Below are positions 1 through 11,300 of a stretch of DNA of 64,000 nt, piece after piece. Origin of the DNA: Isoetes taiwanensis (taxonomy: Eukaryota > Streptophyta > Lycopodiopsida > Isoetales > Isoetaceae). The notes under the pieces were generated by a model. It ran no database searches and was not told where the DNA came from. It worked only from the letters and a program-made list of their open reading frames with translations. Where the stretch lies: assembly GCA_021234155.1 (NCBI GenBank), contig JAJEKV010000100.1, positions 970,116 to 1,034,115 of the forward strand, given 5' to 3'. A program made the translations under genes and the position numbers. Each line of letters starts with the position of its first letter. Position 1 is the first letter of the stretch.

Positions 1-62
1 GATCTTAGCCCTTCAAATTAGGGCGTGGTCCATTACTTGCACTAAAACATTATAATATAAGA
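1..62 (-). mobile_element. 5' end of a Helitron-like element running out of the window
   Basis: Read on the minus strand, position 62 begins TCTTATATTATAATGTT, directly after an A. This matches the 5' terminus of the complete copy at 54754. About 30 bases further in is the family's CCCTAATTTGAA(G)G segment. The element extends leftwards beyond the window, so only its first 62 bases are visible. Helitrons insert between A and T and begin with TC, which fits. The identification rests on matching the other copies here. Confidence 0.6.
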
Positions 63-679
63 TCAAGGAGTAACGTGCTTCCCTCTAGAATACGTTTAAA
101 TTCCTATTAGATTCCATCTACATTAATTGGAGTAAGACCTTAGGATCCCTCATCAAAAATAAGATTTTTGGAAGACCTACTTCAATTGTCTAGAAAATAA
201 CCATGGCAGGCATTTGAACGCACTTCCATTGTATGACTAGTTTCAAGATGAAGTTTAATGGGGAGATTGCATATTGCACCAGCTAAACAAAGGAACTCAA
301 ATTTCAATGGGTAGATTACGTATGGATATCTTACACCAGCTAAACAAAGGAACTCAAATTTCAATGGGTAGATTACGTATGGATGTGACATGTTCAAATT
401 TAAACCCATGGGCAAGAAACATGAAGAAATGCGTTACTGTGATGTGATTTTGATAGATATATGAGGTTTTCATTTTTTTTTTAATATCCCTTTTGACATG
501 TCTACCAAGTGATTATTGTGGTTCTTTGTTATAATCTCACAACATTATATGAGACAACCTTAGTGACATTAAGCTGTTCCAAGAGCTGCAACAGCGATTC
601 CACAGCAAGTAAATTTAGAACTAATAGGCTGATTTTATCACTACATCTGTGTTCTCAGATCTTCATATTACACCATCTA
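63..679. other. Unrecognised spacer with a 57-bp tandem duplication
   Basis: No gene is recognised. Positions 277-333 are repeated directly at 334-390 with near identity, beginning CACCAGCTAAACAAAGG. The short open frames are unsupported. The last ~20 bases may still belong to the isomerase pseudogene next door. Confidence 0.6.
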
Positions 680-1103
680 TTATCAGATCTGTGTGAAAAA
701 TATAATCCAGCATTCTTCAACATTCTCAACAGGCAAGAATGAAACTGGTGATGGGGGAGATTCTATCCTTTGCATGGCATCGATAGCCATTACACTTTCA
801 CAGATTGAACGTGCCAATTCGTAGTGGTTAGGATTAAGATCACTGCATTTTGTAATGATTGACCCTTAAATTTCAAAACTATTTTACCTGTTACACCTTT
901 TCGCAACTGTCAGCTTGAAAATCTCCTCCCCTTTCAATTCTAGAGGACGCCTAAGATCATCATCTGTAAATGTTCCAAGGAGGAATTTGTCTTTGTCCAC
1001 AACTATAACCACATCCTTTCACATTAACCTCCAAGAGCTTATCCATAATAAGATCCTTCTCTTTGCAGATAGATACTTCTTTATTTTTCATGACATCCTA
1101 AAG
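680..1103 (-). pseudogene. Arabinose-5-phosphate isomerase (KdsD/KPSF type), CBS-domain exons, broken
   Basis: Plant KdsD-type enzymes interconvert ribulose-5-phosphate and arabinose-5-phosphate for KDO synthesis. They have a SIS domain followed by two CBS domains. On the minus strand the exon-like block 1103-888 reads DVMKNKEVSICKEKDLIMD, then after a shift VVIVVDKDKFLLGTFTD with DDLRRP and EEIFKLTV. This is the expected CBS1 order. A second block at about 805-680 reads MAIDAMQRIESPPSPVSFLP, matching CBS2. The larger block has a TTTTGCAG acceptor side and an ACAG/GTAAAA donor. Breaks: the reading frame shifts in the KGCG region as if two bases are missing, an in-frame TAG precedes DVMK, and CBS2 runs off into unrelated sequence. 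No SIS domain was found. The family call is strong and non-function is likely. Confidence 0.72.
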
Positions 1104-1859
1104 CTGCAAAATATATTCCAGTAACACCTACTCCATCAAGAGATGGTAGGGGCATAGTTTTCGATAACTATTATATCATATTATAGTATTCAACCTATGT
1201 AGAACATTTACTGCTAGAATGTATCCACCAATTCAACCTTTTAGTCTAAACGAGGGAAATGAAATTAGATACTAACCTGCCGGAAAGTTGTAAATTTATA
1301 TGCTTTTAAGTAACACGATGCCATTAGATGTGACTGAGGCCAGGTTCACCACTGTTGTTAAATAGCACTAGGACATATTAGAACTTAATATGCCAATGTA
1401 ATTATGTAATGCATCTGGAGATAAGTAGACGGACTTAATCCCTATAGACACAAATATTTAGGAGAATTTTTGTGCAATGTAGCCACTTTTGCCCACACTA
1501 GAACTGTACTAACATCTTCCCAGTTTCTCTGATAGTTTGTCCTGCATCGAGCATTCTCCAATATCCCCAATTGAGAACGTAGGCACGCTAACGTCTTTCC
1601 CACGTATATGCCAATGTAATGCCCTGCTAACTACTGCACTTTCAATCCACAAATCTGCATTACGATTTATAGCCAGACATTCACACAAAGAGTCTACCTA
1701 AATGATAAGAAGCGTTATCTTCCAAAATCGTGCAGCAACAGAGTCGGAACACCTCACTGTCTTCCGTATTGGTCGATGCTGGATCTGAAATGATAAACAA
1801 AACACAAATTAGGCAAGAAATTTCTAGAGACCTTGGGGATCCCCTAGTTTGCATGCATT
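1104..1859. other. Spacer or former intron of the isomerase remnant
   Basis: Sequence upstream of the CBS exon. It holds a few short minus-strand open blocks with splice-like edges (for example near 1690-1790, preceded by a TTTCAG acceptor on the minus strand), but none resembles the missing SIS domain. No repeat or RNA gene was recognised. Confidence 0.4.
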
Positions 1860-3095
1860 CTTCCAATCAACGAAAACATATTGAAACAATTGACATAAAC
1901 ATACCTCATATTTTAGATTAATCTGTTTAAACTTCAACTCTTGCTTTGTGCCACATGATATTGTTCTGTAGAAATCAGATATTTGTGTAACAATTTGACC
2001 CGCAAGAAACACAAACATACCGACAGATTACTTTGCAAAAAAGAGATTAAACTACAAAATATCTTGAAAGGGGATGCAATGTGGCATGTCCACCAGCTAG
2101 CAAACATTTGGGCATAACTTGGAAATGCAAGATCCATTGCTCAAGCAAGAGTATCCATTGGAAAGCTTACAGGAAGCTCTAAAAATAAGTCTAGGTACAC
2201 ATCTTTCAAATTCCTACCGTATGTGTGTCAAATATGGCAAATTACATTTGCTGTTCTAATTTCACATCAGAGGACAAACATGGCGGTAACTCCAAAAAGA
2301 AAGCTCTATTGTCCGCACAACTACTCTAAACACATAACACATGCATATACAGGGATATACTTCCAATCAATGAAAACATATTGAAACAATTGACATAAAC
2401 ATACCTCATATTTTAGATTAATCTGTTTAAACTTCAACTCTTGCTTTGTGCCACATGATATTGTTCTGTAGAAATCAGATATTTGTGTAACAATTTGACC
2501 CGCAAGAAACACAAACATACCGACAGATTACTTTGCAAAAAGAGATTAAACTACAAAATATCTTGAAAGGGGATGCAATGTGGCATGTCCACCAGCTAGC
2601 AAACATTTGGGCATAACTTGCAAATGCAAGATCCATTGCTCAAGCAAGAGTATCCATTGGAAAGCTTACAGGAAGCTCTAAAAATAAGTCTAGGTACACA
2701 TCTTTCAAATTCCTACCGTATGTGTGTCAAATATGGCAAAATACATTTGCTGTTCTAATTTCACAGCAGAGGACAAACATGGCGGTAACTCCAAAAAGAA
2801 AGCTCTATTGTCCGCACAACTACTCTAAACACATAACACATGCATAACACATGCATATATGTTCACTATGTGGCATGTCCACCAGCTAACAGAGATTTGG
2901 GCATAACTTGCAAACGCAAAATCTATTTCTCAAGCAAGAATATCCATTAGAAAGCTTAATGGAAGCTCTAAAAATAAGTCTAGGTACATATCGTTCAAAT
3001 TCTTATCGTATATATGAGAAATATGGCCAAGTACATTTGCTGTTCTAACTCTACAGCAGAGTACTAAAACTCCAAAAAGAAAGCTCTATCATGAT
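1860..3095. repeat. Tandem triplication, unit ~500 bp (third copy partial)
   Basis: The segment 1860-2350 is repeated almost base for base at 2361-2845, an offset of 501. A partial and more diverged third copy is at about 2870-3095, beginning GTGGCATGTCCACCAGCTA. Copies one and two differ by only scattered substitutions, so that step is recent; the third copy is older. The unit has no recognisable coding content. The unit boundaries carry ACACATGCATA repeats. Confidence 0.85.
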
Positions 3096-4495
3096 CTAAT
3101 GTTCCTCTTCTCATGATGTGACTATGAATGACAACCACAACCATATGGTAGATGCAATAAATCTAATACAGCACACCTGATGTGCAAACAACTCTCCAAC
3201 AAGAATTCAGAGGTCTAAGAATGGCAAAAGAGATATGCATACCTTATATTCATGCTGCAACCTCATCCCCATTGCCACAAGCTGCTCACCAAGCAGTGAA
3301 GTTACATAATCAACCAAAGATAGGCAACTACATTGTAACAATAGAAAATGAAAAGATTCAATGCCATGCCTTTGTATGCTTACATTCTCTTTCAAGCTAG
3401 ATCGGAAGGCACATATTAGTTATCACCTTAAGATAAATGCATGTTATTGAAGAGTTCGTCACTCATGTCTGCAGGTAGAAAAATATGCTAGCTTCCATGC
3501 AATATAATGGAAGATCATAAAGTTGTCCTTTCGTGACTCCTCGAAGATGGTACTATCCTATTCTCTGTTAAGGTACGGGGGACAAAAGATCATTGGTAAG
3601 TAAACGATTAAAAAAGGAAAAATCGGGTGCATTAGCAGGCTCCAATGCCAAATAGCTGGATCATCAGTCTGGTGCATTAGCAGGCTCCAATGCCAAATAG
3701 CTGGAAAATAGTTCGTTAGATTATTTCAATCTAAAGCATGCAGCTGAGAACATTACCTGTGCGATTCTGGCTTCTGCCACAGCCAATAGTTGACATTCAG
3801 GCTCTTGATAAGATCTTGATAACGACAAATTGCCAGCGACTGACCTAATAGCAGACCTGCCATATCCATTGCAAGAGCTTCATAACCAACAGCCGGACCT
3901 TGCAAATGCCATTTAGGGAATGGGCATCATAGACTTTTGAGTTTTGGGAGCTTCAAAATCGACCAGAGTGTCGTCCCCTGCACAATCACTTTTAACTGAT
4001 CAAACCAGGAAACTTATAGCCTAACCACACAAGTGGACAGAAAAGCTAACCATCTTGGATTTCCCATGTGCGAACCATACCATCTGCTCAACCTATATTT
4101 CAATAAGAGGATACATCATTCAGTCCATTGCACGCTAGGCTTTGAAATGAGTGCAGACATACGTGATATAGCTTACCCATCCATTCCTGCACCTGCCAAT
4201 AGCTTCGTAGCATCATCGAAGTCCACACAAATTACATCACTTTCAATATGACCAATGGTCGCTACACATGCATCCGTTCTTCGGAAAGCATTCTAACATA
4301 GCTAACCTGCACAGTACATTGAAAGCTACGTTTAGCATCATCAGAACCAGACAATACGAAGGCAGGGGACAGAACCGGATCTTGCAAATGCCATTTATGG
4401 AATGGGCATCATAGACTTCTGCATCTCGACGAGCTCCAAAACTGGGAATGCCTGTTCACAGGCTTGAACCCAATAGAATAGCTCCGGCGGACCTC
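3096..4495 (-). other. Remnant exons of an unidentified minus-strand gene
   Basis: Several short minus-strand blocks look exonic. About 3858-3759 reads SAIRSVAGNLSLSRSYQEPE with QLLAVAEARIAQ and ends at a CAG/GTAATG donor. About 4290-4188 reads ACVATIGHIESDVICVDFDD with ATKLLAGAGMD and ends at a GTAAGC donor; the latter is loosely like a WD40 repeat strand. I do not recognise the protein. Direct duplications occur at 3626-3660/3671-3705 and between ~3893-3935 and ~4376-4420. Whether these exons belonged to the isomerase gene is unknown. Confidence 0.35.
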
Positions 4496-5542
4496 AGGGC
4501 GGCACAGAAGTGAAATGAATCAATGGTACACGTCAGAGATTTTTTCCCCTATCGATGGCCCAGAATAAATTCTTAAATCTAACGGTCTAGAACAAAAGCC
4601 CCAAATAAAGGGGATTTAAATCTGGGCCGTCGATCTCGCACATTCGACGGCTACGGCGGCGACACCTCAATCTTTATACCCAAGGGGGGTGCTTGGGGTG
4701 GTTTGGCATGTTTTCATCTCAACCGTTGATCTCAAAAAATGGACGGCTGCGGCGGCGACACCAAAATCTCTAGAAATAAGGGGGGTGCTTATATAATTGT
4801 ATATATATATATATAAGGGATATACAAGTCTTTGTACTATGTAGGGCCTGTATGAGTTAGGGACTGTACAAATCCAACTAGAAGCCAAATACAGAGATAT
4901 ATCTCTTAGATTTTACTGGATTCTCAAAGATTCTCTTGATATTTCCATAAATTCCAGTTTCTATGTAGATCCTCCTATATTCTTTAAGATTCCATCAAGA
5001 TTCCCCTAAATTCTTAAAGATTCTCTTGTGATTCCTAAAGATTCTCTAAGATTCTCTTGAGATTCTTCTAAAATCTCAAAGATTCTATGGAGATTCCCCT
5101 AGATTCCCATAAATTACTGTAGATTCCATAAAATTCTAAGATTCCAAGAAGACTCTTAGAATTTGATCACATTGACTCCAACTGCGACAGAATGATGCCA
5201 AAGCATCACTCATTGAAAAGCTCTCGACGAGCGGAATTTAAAGATGTGGGCCTCACCTTCAGCCAACCCCTCTGCTGCAAGTTATGAGCCTTTGAAGGTC
5301 GTTATAAAAAAGGAAGCTTCCTAGAAAGTACATTTGTAAAATGCTTTTGCCACCTCATTACTTATTTATTTACGACGGTGCCACCTCACCTCCTTTAATA
5401 TAAAAAATTACAATTTAATTAAAAAAATAATGGTTAGGATTTTTCCTTCTCTTTTGGTCTAAAGACTAAAGATTGGCAACAACAAATCCACTCTATGAAG
5501 GATTGTGTGAAGCCGACTCTGCAAAACACACCAGTGTGAAAG

Positions 5543-7815
5543 ATTCCCCTAGATTTTTAAAATTCTACAGAGATTTTTCTAGATTTCCAAAAACTATTCC
5601 AAGATTCGCATACATTCCTCAAGATTCTATGTAGATTCCCTAGATTCATTCAATTTTGATAAAGATTCACCTAGATTCCCCTATATTATCGAAGATTTTA
5701 TGAAGATTCCCTTAGATTCCCCTAAATTCTCAAAGATTTTTCTAAGATTCCCATAGATTCTATTGAGATTGCCCTAGATTTCCAAAGATTGTCTCAAGAT
5801 TCACCTAGACTTCCCACGATTCTATGTAGATCCTCTTGAATTCCTTTAGATTCTATGAAGATTTCTTTATGTTCTATAAGATTTCATTAAAATTCCCCTA
5901 GATTCTTAAAGCTTCCTTTAGATCATATAAAAATTCCCTTAGATTCCATCAAGTTTCCCCTAGATTCTCAAAGATTCTATGTAGATTTTCTTAGATTCTT
6001 TATGATTCTATCAATATTCCCTGGATTCTCAAATATTCTATGAAGATTCCCCAAATTCCCATAAATTCTCTCGAGATTCCCAAAGATGCCCCAAGATTCC
6101 CCATGATTCTATGTAGATTCTCTTGGATTCCCTTGGTTTATATAAAGATTCCTTTAGGTTCTCCATGATTTCATCAAGACTCTCCTAGATTCCTAAAGAT
6201 TTTATGAAGATTCCTTTAGATCATAGAAAGATTCCCTTAGGTTCTCCAAAAATCCATGAAGATTCTCTTAGATTCTCTCAACATTCACATAGTTTAATCA
6301 AGATTCTATGTATATTTCCTAGATTCTCTAAGATTCTATCAAGATTCCCCTAAATTATCAAGTATTTCTATGAAGATTCCCTAGGTTTCCATAAATTCTC
6401 TTGAGATTCCCCTACATTCCTAAAGATGCCTCAAGCTTCACACAGATTCCCCATGGTTCTATGTAGATTATCTTGGATTCCCATAGATTCTATAAAGATT
6501 CCTCTAGATTCTCCACAATTCCATCAAGATTCCATTAGATTTCTAAAGATTCTATATAGATTCCTCTAGATTCTCCATGATTCCATCAAGATTCCCCTAG
6601 ATTTCCAAAGATTTTATGAAGATTCTTTTAGATTCTCTTAGATTCTATGAAGACTTTTTTAGGTTCTCCAAGATTTCATCAAGATTCCCAGGGATTCCCC
6701 TCGATTCTTAAAGATTTTATGAAGATTCCTTTAGATCATATGTAGAGTCCCTTATGCTCTCCAAGATTCCATCAAGATTCCCCTAGAATCTCAAAGATCC
6801 CATCAAGATTCCCTAATATTCTCTCAAGATTCACATAAATTCCCCAAGATTCTATGTAAATTGATCCTAAGAAGATTCCCCTAGATTCTCAAATATTCTA
6901 TGAAGATTCCCTTCGATATCCTTACGTCCTCTCGAAATTCCCCTAGATTTCTAGAGATTGCCCCAAGATTCACCTAGATTTTCCATGATTCTTTGTATTG
7001 TCTCTTGATTTCCTTCGATTTTATGAAGATTCCTATAGTCTTTCAAAGATTTCATCAAGATTCCTAAAGATTTTATTGAGATTCCTTTAGATTCCCTTAG
7101 ATACTATGAAGATTGAGATTCCATCAAGATTCCCATAGAATCTAAAAGATTCTATCGAGATTCCCCTAGATTTTTTAAATATTCTATGAAGATTCCCTAG
7201 GCTAAGATTCTATCAAGGTTCACCTAGATTCTCAAATATTCTATGAAGATTCCCTAGGCTTCCATAAATTCTCTCGAGATTCCCATAGATCCTCAAAGAT
7301 TGTCCCAAGATTCACCTAGATTTCCTACAATTTATGTAGATTTCCTGATTTCCTTGGGTTGTCTAACATTTCATGAAGATACCCCTAGATTCTTAAAGAT
7401 TCCATCGAGATTCCCCTACATTCCGAACTATTCTCTCAAGATTCATATAGATTCTCCAAGATTCTATTTAGATTCTCTAAGATGCTATAAAGATTCCGTT
7501 AGATTCTCATAGATCCTCTTAAGTTTCCCATAGTCCCTAAGGTTTTCTTGAGATTCCCTAAATTCCCAAAGACTATATCAAGATTCCTCTACATTCTCCA
7601 AGATTCTATGTAGATTCTCTTAGCTTTCTTGAGATATTATGAGGATTCCCCTAGATTCCCAAAGATTCTCCCAAGAATCCTGAAGATTCTCTTGAGATTC
7701 TTCAGAGTCCCTAAGGTTCTGTTGAGATTCCTCTAGATTCCTAAAGATCCCATGAAGGTTCCCCTAGATTCCCTCAAATTACCATAGATTTCGTAAACTT
7801 CTAAGATTCTAAGAA
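5543..7815. repeat. Degenerate AGATTCC tandem array, ~2.3 kb
   Basis: Dense, irregular repetition of AGATTCC/AGATTCT joined by CCTAGATTC, TCAAAGATT, CTATGAAGATT and CATCAAGATT variants, giving loose periods of roughly 12-25 bases. There is no fixed monomer length. The small open frames inside (such as 7300-7512) are products of the repeat. Shorter arrays of the same type lie at 4918-5165, 8417-8895, 18655-19435, 20168-20945 and 28218-29100, with an inverted one at 27690-28080. Confidence 0.85.
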
Positions 7816-9436
7816 GATTCTTAGAATCTGATCACATTAACTCCAATTGCATCGGAATAGTGTCAAAGCACCAGTCATTGGAAAGTTCTCGACGAGAAGG
7901 ATCCAATGGCGCAGGCCTCACCTTCATCCGACCTCTGTACTGAATGTTACGTGCCTTTGAATGCGATTAAGAAAAAGAATCTTCTTGGAAAGTGCATTCA
8001 TAAATGCTTTCTAACTTTTTATTAATGAGAGTGCCACCTCACCTCTTTTAAAAAAAAATATCAATTTAATATAAAAAGTTAAGGGTTAGGATTTATCCTC
8101 ACTTTTTGATCTAACGGTTGCAATCTGTTGCACCAAATCCACTTTTTGGCACCTTCCTTGCACCTTCCTCACAAAATTGAAGGGCTAAGATTTCTTCTCC
8201 CCTTTTGATCCAATGGCTTGGGGATGTGGTGCATGCTCCCATGCATGCCCATGCATGCCCCCCATGGAGATCCAATGGCTATGTGTTTACCACCTCATCT
8301 ATTTTCAAATGAACGGCCTAGATTGATTTGAATATATAGATATCTATTCCATGGGGGCATCCAAAGTAATATTATGATATATTATGATATATTTTTTATT
8401 TAATAAAAAATATTATATTTCCTTGGGTTGTCTAACATTTCATGAAGATACCCCTAGATTCTTAAAGATTCCATCGAGATTCCCCTACATTCCGAACTAT
8501 TCTCTCAAGATTCATATAGATTCTCCAAGATTCTATTTAGATTCTCTAAGATGCTATAAAGATTCCGTTAGATTCTCATAGATCCTCTTAAGTTTCCCAT
8601 AGTCCCTAAGGTTTTCTTGAGATTCCCTAAATTCCCAAAGACTATATCAAGATTCCTCTACATTCTCCAAGATTCTATGTAGATTCTCTTAGCTTTCTTG
8701 AGATATTATGAGGATTCCCCTAGATTCCCAAAGATTCTCCCAAGAATCCTGAAGATTCTCTTGAGATTCTTCAGAGTCCCTAAGGTTCTGTTGAGATTCC
8801 TCTAGATTCCTAAAGATCCCATGAAGATTCCCCTAGATTCCCTCAAATTACCATAGATTTCGTAAACTTCTAAGATTCTAAGAAGATTCTTAGAATCTGA
8901 TCACATTAACTCCAATTGCATCGGAATAGTGTCAAAGCACCAGTCATTGGAAAGTTCTCGACGAGAAGGATCCAATGGCGCAGGCCTCACCTTTATCCGA
9001 CCTCTGTACTGAATGTTACGTGCCTTTGAATGCGATTAAGAAAAAGAATCTTCTTGGAAAGTGCATTCATAAATGCTTTCTAACTTTTTATTAATGAGAG
9101 TGCCACCTCACCTCTTTTAAAAAAAAATATCAATTTAATATAAAAAGTTAAGGGTTAGGATTTATCCTCACTTTTTGATCTAACGGTTGCAATCTGTTGC
9201 ACCAAATCCACTTTTTGGCACCTTCCTTGCACCTTCCTCACAAAATTGAAGGGCTAGGAATCTAGGATTTCTTCTCCCCTTTTGATCCAATGGCTTGGGG
9301 ATGTGGTGCATGCCCCCATGCATGCCCCCCATGGAGATCCAATGGCTATGTGTTTACCACCTCATCTATTTTCAAATGAACGGCCTAGATTGATTTGAAT
9401 ATATAGATATCTATTCCATGGGGCATCCAAAGTAAT
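7348..9436. repeat. Direct duplication of ~1.02 kb (7348-8370 and 8417-9436)
   Basis: The two halves begin ATTTCCTTGGGTTGTC and end CATCCAAAGTAAT, at an offset of about 1069. They are nearly identical apart from small indels, for example in the ATGCATGCCC run. Each includes the end of an AGATTCC array, the TTAGAATCTGATCACATT junction and the full conserved tail module. An AT-rich linker (8371-8416) separates them. Near identity implies a recent event. Confidence 0.85.
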
Positions 9437-9440
9437 TTTA

Positions 9441-10419
9441 TATATATTATGATATACAAGTCTTTGTACTATAAATGGGTCTATGAACTATGGTCTATGA
9501 ACATCTGGGAACAAAATCCAAGCTTAAATAAATCAAGGTCTAAAGTCGAGTGTCAAGAATTAAATTAGAAGAAGTCAAATCGAATTTAATTGAGCTGCAC
9601 TATGTCCTCATAATATGCACAGCACTGTCAATGCTATCTCTATGCTATCTTTGATAGTTATTAACAGACGTAGCAGACATAGTTATTCACTGAGAAGTTG
9701 GTTGCCAATGGGGCACAACCACATGCCAAATTACCCCTTAAGTTCAAGCAAGAAAGATATGCGAAAAGGCTCAAATGTTAAAACTCTAAACAAGTTCCTA
9801 CCCAGAATGTCAAACTCTAAACAAGCTCCTACCTGGAATGCCGTTAGATCAAAAGGAAAGGAGAAATCATAGGGAATTCCATGGCATCACTAAGAATCTT
9901 CTAGATTCCTCCAAGATTCACTAAGATTCTATCAAGTCCACATATACATATTTGCCCATTTAAGAAACTGAATTGAATATTTAAATGGGCAATTCTTACG
10001 AAACATAACAGTTTCTAAGAATGAAAAAAGCGTGCAAGTTCCCTTCATGAACATAAGGAGAAACCAATATGATCCAGAAGTTCACACTTCATTCTGCCAA
10101 TGTTTGAAATAGCCTATCCCTTTTGTACATGGCCATTCTGGCAATAGGTAGACATCAACATATTCCATGAGACTATGTCTTTCAATGGTATTTGCGCAAA
10201 AAGCTCAACAGCTTCCACACCTTCCTTGAACTGCTCCTACTGACCATAAGCCATTATCATAGTGATCCATGATGGAAAACACTAAAATCATCTTCTAACT
10301 GACCACCATTAGCCATGATATCACAATTCCTATTCAGAACGGGCTTTCTATATGTTCATGGTTGGAGGAATTGGACGTTTCTCTACATTTCACAAATTTT
10401 TGGAGGAGCATATTGACAG
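9441..10419. other. Unrecognised spacer
   Basis: It contains a short stray AGATTCC stretch near 9890-9940 and a ~30-bp direct duplication of AACTCTAAACAAG around 9777-9835. The ORF at 9615-9872 has no recognisable domain and is probably fortuitous. No RNA gene or splice-supported exon was recognised. Confidence 0.5.
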
Positions 10420-11300
10420 AGATCAAATGCACCCATAATTGTTTGCATTAAGTGTGGTACAAAAGCTCTTCTTTGGTTGTCTTATCGCAATTTGCATATA
10501 TGATTTTATATTATATTGTGACGGTTGGAGTTCTAATAGATTCTACAAATATGTTTTTTTAATTCCAAGTCTAAACAATAATGATGATTTGCATATTATA
10601 AGCTAGACAACAATATGGTCAAACATAGGTCCAGGCTACCCCATAAGCATTGTCGATGTCGGAGGAGCAAAAATAGCATAATATCGTAAAATTAAACGGT
10701 CGGCCTAGAAGAAGCTATTTATTCACGTGAATATTTTTTTAGTGGTTTCTTTGAATTTTTTACTTTATTGTGTGCACAATGGCAATGATATCATGTCACA
10801 AAATCGAATAGTAAGCCCAAAAGAAGCGATTTACTCGTAAGGAATACATCCCTGTGCTCTAGATAAACTGAAATCTATATGCAAGTTGGATCAACTGACA
10901 TTCTAATGGAGTTTCATTTAGATAAGTTGAACTCTTTGGATCAACTGACATTCTAATGGAGTTTCATTTAGATAAGTTGAACTCTTTGAACTCCAATTTA
11001 CTGTTATATTTCAAGTATTTCCACCCGCACAGGACCGATTTAACTTTTACTTCTAGAACTACCATAACTATATTTGTCGACTCTCGTGATCAAATGCACC
11101 CATAATTGTTCGCATTAAGTATGGTACAAAAGTTCTCTGGTTTTCTTTTATCACAATTTGTATATACATTTTTTATATGATATTGTGGCAGTTGGAGTTG
11201 TAACAAGATTCTACCAATGTATTTATTAAATTCCAAGTGTAAACAATAATGGGGCTTTTGCATAATATGAGCTAGCCAAATATGGTCAAACATAGGGTCA
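10420..11300. repeat. Diverged ~215-bp direct repeats enclosing a 50-bp tandem duplication
   Basis: The stretch 10420-10635 (starting GATCAAATGCACCCATAATT) recurs at 11087-11300 in the same orientation with many substitutions and indels; both copies end at TATGGTCAAACATAGG. Between them 10886-10935 is perfectly duplicated at 10936-10985. The outer pair could be old solo or terminal repeats of a small element, but no TG/CA ends, primer-binding site or coding content was found. Confidence 0.6.

Larger units (their letters stand above)
4500..9440 (+). mobile_element. AGATTCC-family element, one inverted-repeat end visible
   Basis: The left part (about 4500-4800) repeats the motif set of the long-TIR element at 18085: AAAAGCCCCAAATAA, a TCGACGGC block, GGCGACACC-AAAATCTCTA and TTATATAATTGTATATA. 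Next come a TATACAAG start module (~4815-4915), an AGATTCC array (4918-5165), a conserved tail module (5166-5540), a second array (5543-7815) with tail, and a near-copy of the last kilobase. No matching right inverted end is seen near 9440, so the copy is incomplete or rearranged. No transposase ORF is present. Class assignment (Mutator-like or foldback) is inference. Confidence 0.6.

Noticed and set aside
5543-7815. AGATTCC arrays considered as a CRISPR-like or centromeric satellite
   Set aside because: There are no constant repeat/spacer lengths and no fixed monomer. The arrays are parts of defined dispersed elements.
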